This document shows positions 23,250 through 23,996 of a DNA stretch of 23,996 nt, one piece after another. Source of the DNA: Bacteroidota bacterium. GTDB taxonomy: Bacteria; Bacteroidota; Bacteroidia; Chitinophagales; Chitinophagaceae. Positions within the stretch are counted from its first letter, which is position 1, and each line of letters starts with the position of its first letter. The notes beneath the pieces are model-generated. The model saw nothing but the letters and a program-made list of their open reading frames with translations, was not told the DNA's origin and did no database searches. The position numbers and the translations under genes are program-made. The stretch covers positions 1 to 23,996 of the forward strand of contig JAEWJV010000279.1 of the NCBI GenBank assembly GCA_023386395.1, read 5' to 3'.

Positions 23250-23996
23250 CTATAAAAACCAAAGTGTATTTTTTGAGTTATCAGGTAAATCTGCATTTGC
23301 CATGTATGGTGCTAATTCTGCAATGATCTCCGGATACTTTACAGTAACAGGTAAATTTTGTTGTGCTAAACTTTTAAAATACATCCTGCTAAATTGATAT
23401 ACCTGGTTAATTAACTCTTTAATCGTTTGTTCGTTATTCAATTGTTTTTCGTCTGTGCAATCAATGGACAATTTAATTGGAAATGGATAACCATCATTTT
23501 TTGAAAATGATTCACCCGGGTAACGGCTATTGTTAAACAGCAAATATTTTTTATTTCCAATGCTTATATATGTACCGCTATACGGCATCCAATTATTTTC
23601 CCAATCGTTATCATAAGCAATAATATCTTTAGCTTCTGTTTTGTTTACATGAACTATAAAAACCGGAATCGGGTTTGGTAATTTTAAGTCTATTAAAGCT
23701 GCTTCTATTGGTTCAATTTCTTCCGCTGTCATTTTCTCTTTATAAAAGTGAATAATTAACCTTGATGGATTGCCGTAGTTTGCTGCAAACTCTTTTATTT
23801 TAATTGCAATACTACCAGCCATAACATCTGTTTCATGACGAAGAAAATAGGCGAACTCATTAAAGTGCCCTGTGTTGTTGAAACTAAATGCACTGCTTAA
23901 ATACTGAACACCATCCGGATGTTTAAAAGCACCCACGCCAATAATCAATTCATTTTTTATTACTGTTGCTAACTGCCAGGGAATACCGCCCAGCTT
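23250..23996 (-). CDS. ago: Long prokaryotic Argonaute, C-terminal PIWI part (5' end outside window)
   Basis: The frame is open to the right edge (KLGGIPWQLATVIKNELIIGVGAF), giving 248 residues of what must be a longer protein. Matches to pAgo PIWI domains are strong: LGGIPW before the first strand, IHFYKEKMTAEE, a PVFIVHVNKTEAKD strand, MPYSGTYISIGNKKYLLFNNSRYP, and the C-terminal QVYQFSRMYFKSLAQQNLPVTVKYPEIIAELAPYM...NTLWFL. PIWI catalysis needs a DEDX tetrad. Here the first strand reads IIGVGAF, with Gly where the Asp should be, and the HRDG position reads HFYKE. Both Asp positions are therefore missing, and the protein is probably a guide-dependent binder without slicer activity, as in long-B pAgos that signal to effector proteins. 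The genes downstream on the same strand are candidate effectors. MID, PAZ and N domains cannot be seen. Confidence 0.9.
   Translation of the reverse strand, partial: KLGGIPWQLATVIKNELIIGVGAFKHPDGVQYLSSAFSFNNTGHFNEFAYFLRHETDVMAGSIAIKIKEFAANYGNPSRLIIHFYKEKMTAEEIEPIEAALIDLKLPNPIPVFIVHVNKTEAKDIIAYDNDWENNWMPYSGTYISIGNKKYLLFNNSRYPGESFSKNDGYPFPIKLSIDCTDEKQLNNEQTIKELINQVYQFSRMYFKSLAQQNLPVTVKYPEIIAELAPYMANADLPDNSKNTLWFL

Noticed and set aside
9484..23996. CRISPR array or Cas genes near the CHAT protease
   Set aside because: No regularly spaced short direct repeats and no Cas motifs were found; the CHAT gene is not beside a type III-E effector in this window.
1..23996. tRNA or rRNA genes
   Set aside because: No cloverleaf with a GTTCRA-type T-arm or conserved rRNA segment was recognised on either strand.

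Overview
The window reads as a chromosomal segment of a Bacteroidota bacterium, most likely a Chitinophagaceae-type relative. The base composition is AT-rich and clear Shine-Dalgarno sequences are rare. Several gaps carry the Bacteroidota -7 promoter element TAnnTTTG. The 268-aa protein at 6106-6912 belongs to a small-protein family I know only from this phylum. The species cannot be named from this sequence.

Left part (1-6963, plus strand) is ordinary gene content. It holds the 3' part of a MocR/PdxR-type regulator with an aminotransferase domain (3-866), an unidentified 604-aa protein with weak resemblance to FMN TIM-barrel enzymes (1182-2996), and a secreted six-hairpin glycosidase-like protein (3620-5602). 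The 268-aa lineage-specific protein follows and ends in a good terminator. A decayed minus-strand gene end lies at 3212-3442.

Middle part (6964-9483) is mostly non-coding. It has two diverged copies of a ~95-bp repeat, each ending in a consensus-like promoter, then a lone minus-strand gene for a protein with a HEPN-type R-x4-H motif (7780-8727), then ~750 bp rich in hairpins and inverted repeats.

Right part (9484 to the right edge) is a conflict/defence-type island read entirely on the minus strand, in two blocks. In transcription order, the first block is: the C-terminal part of a long prokaryotic Argonaute whose visible PIWI positions lack catalytic aspartates; a GmrSD-like DUF262/DUF1524 nuclease with a C-terminal RAMA/DUF4357-like module; a decayed second copy of the Argonaute 3' end; a helical 366-aa protein; and a CHAT (caspase-like) protease. 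The remnant suggests that an Argonaute gene once sat directly upstream of the 366-aa/CHAT pair, which makes the protease a candidate Argonaute effector.

The second block, after a 480-bp gap, is a compact four-gene operon: a penicillin-binding-protein-like transpeptidase (SxxK and KTGT present); a 982-aa polytopic membrane protein whose C-terminal part resembles SEDS (FtsW/RodA) glycosyltransferases; a P-loop GTPase; and a 619-aa protein with a C-terminal membrane anchor that may correspond to the GAP1-type partner of conflict GTPases. A SEDS-PBP peptidoglycan synthase-like pair run with a dedicated GTPase is, as far as I know, not a described defence system. It is the most unusual item in the window.
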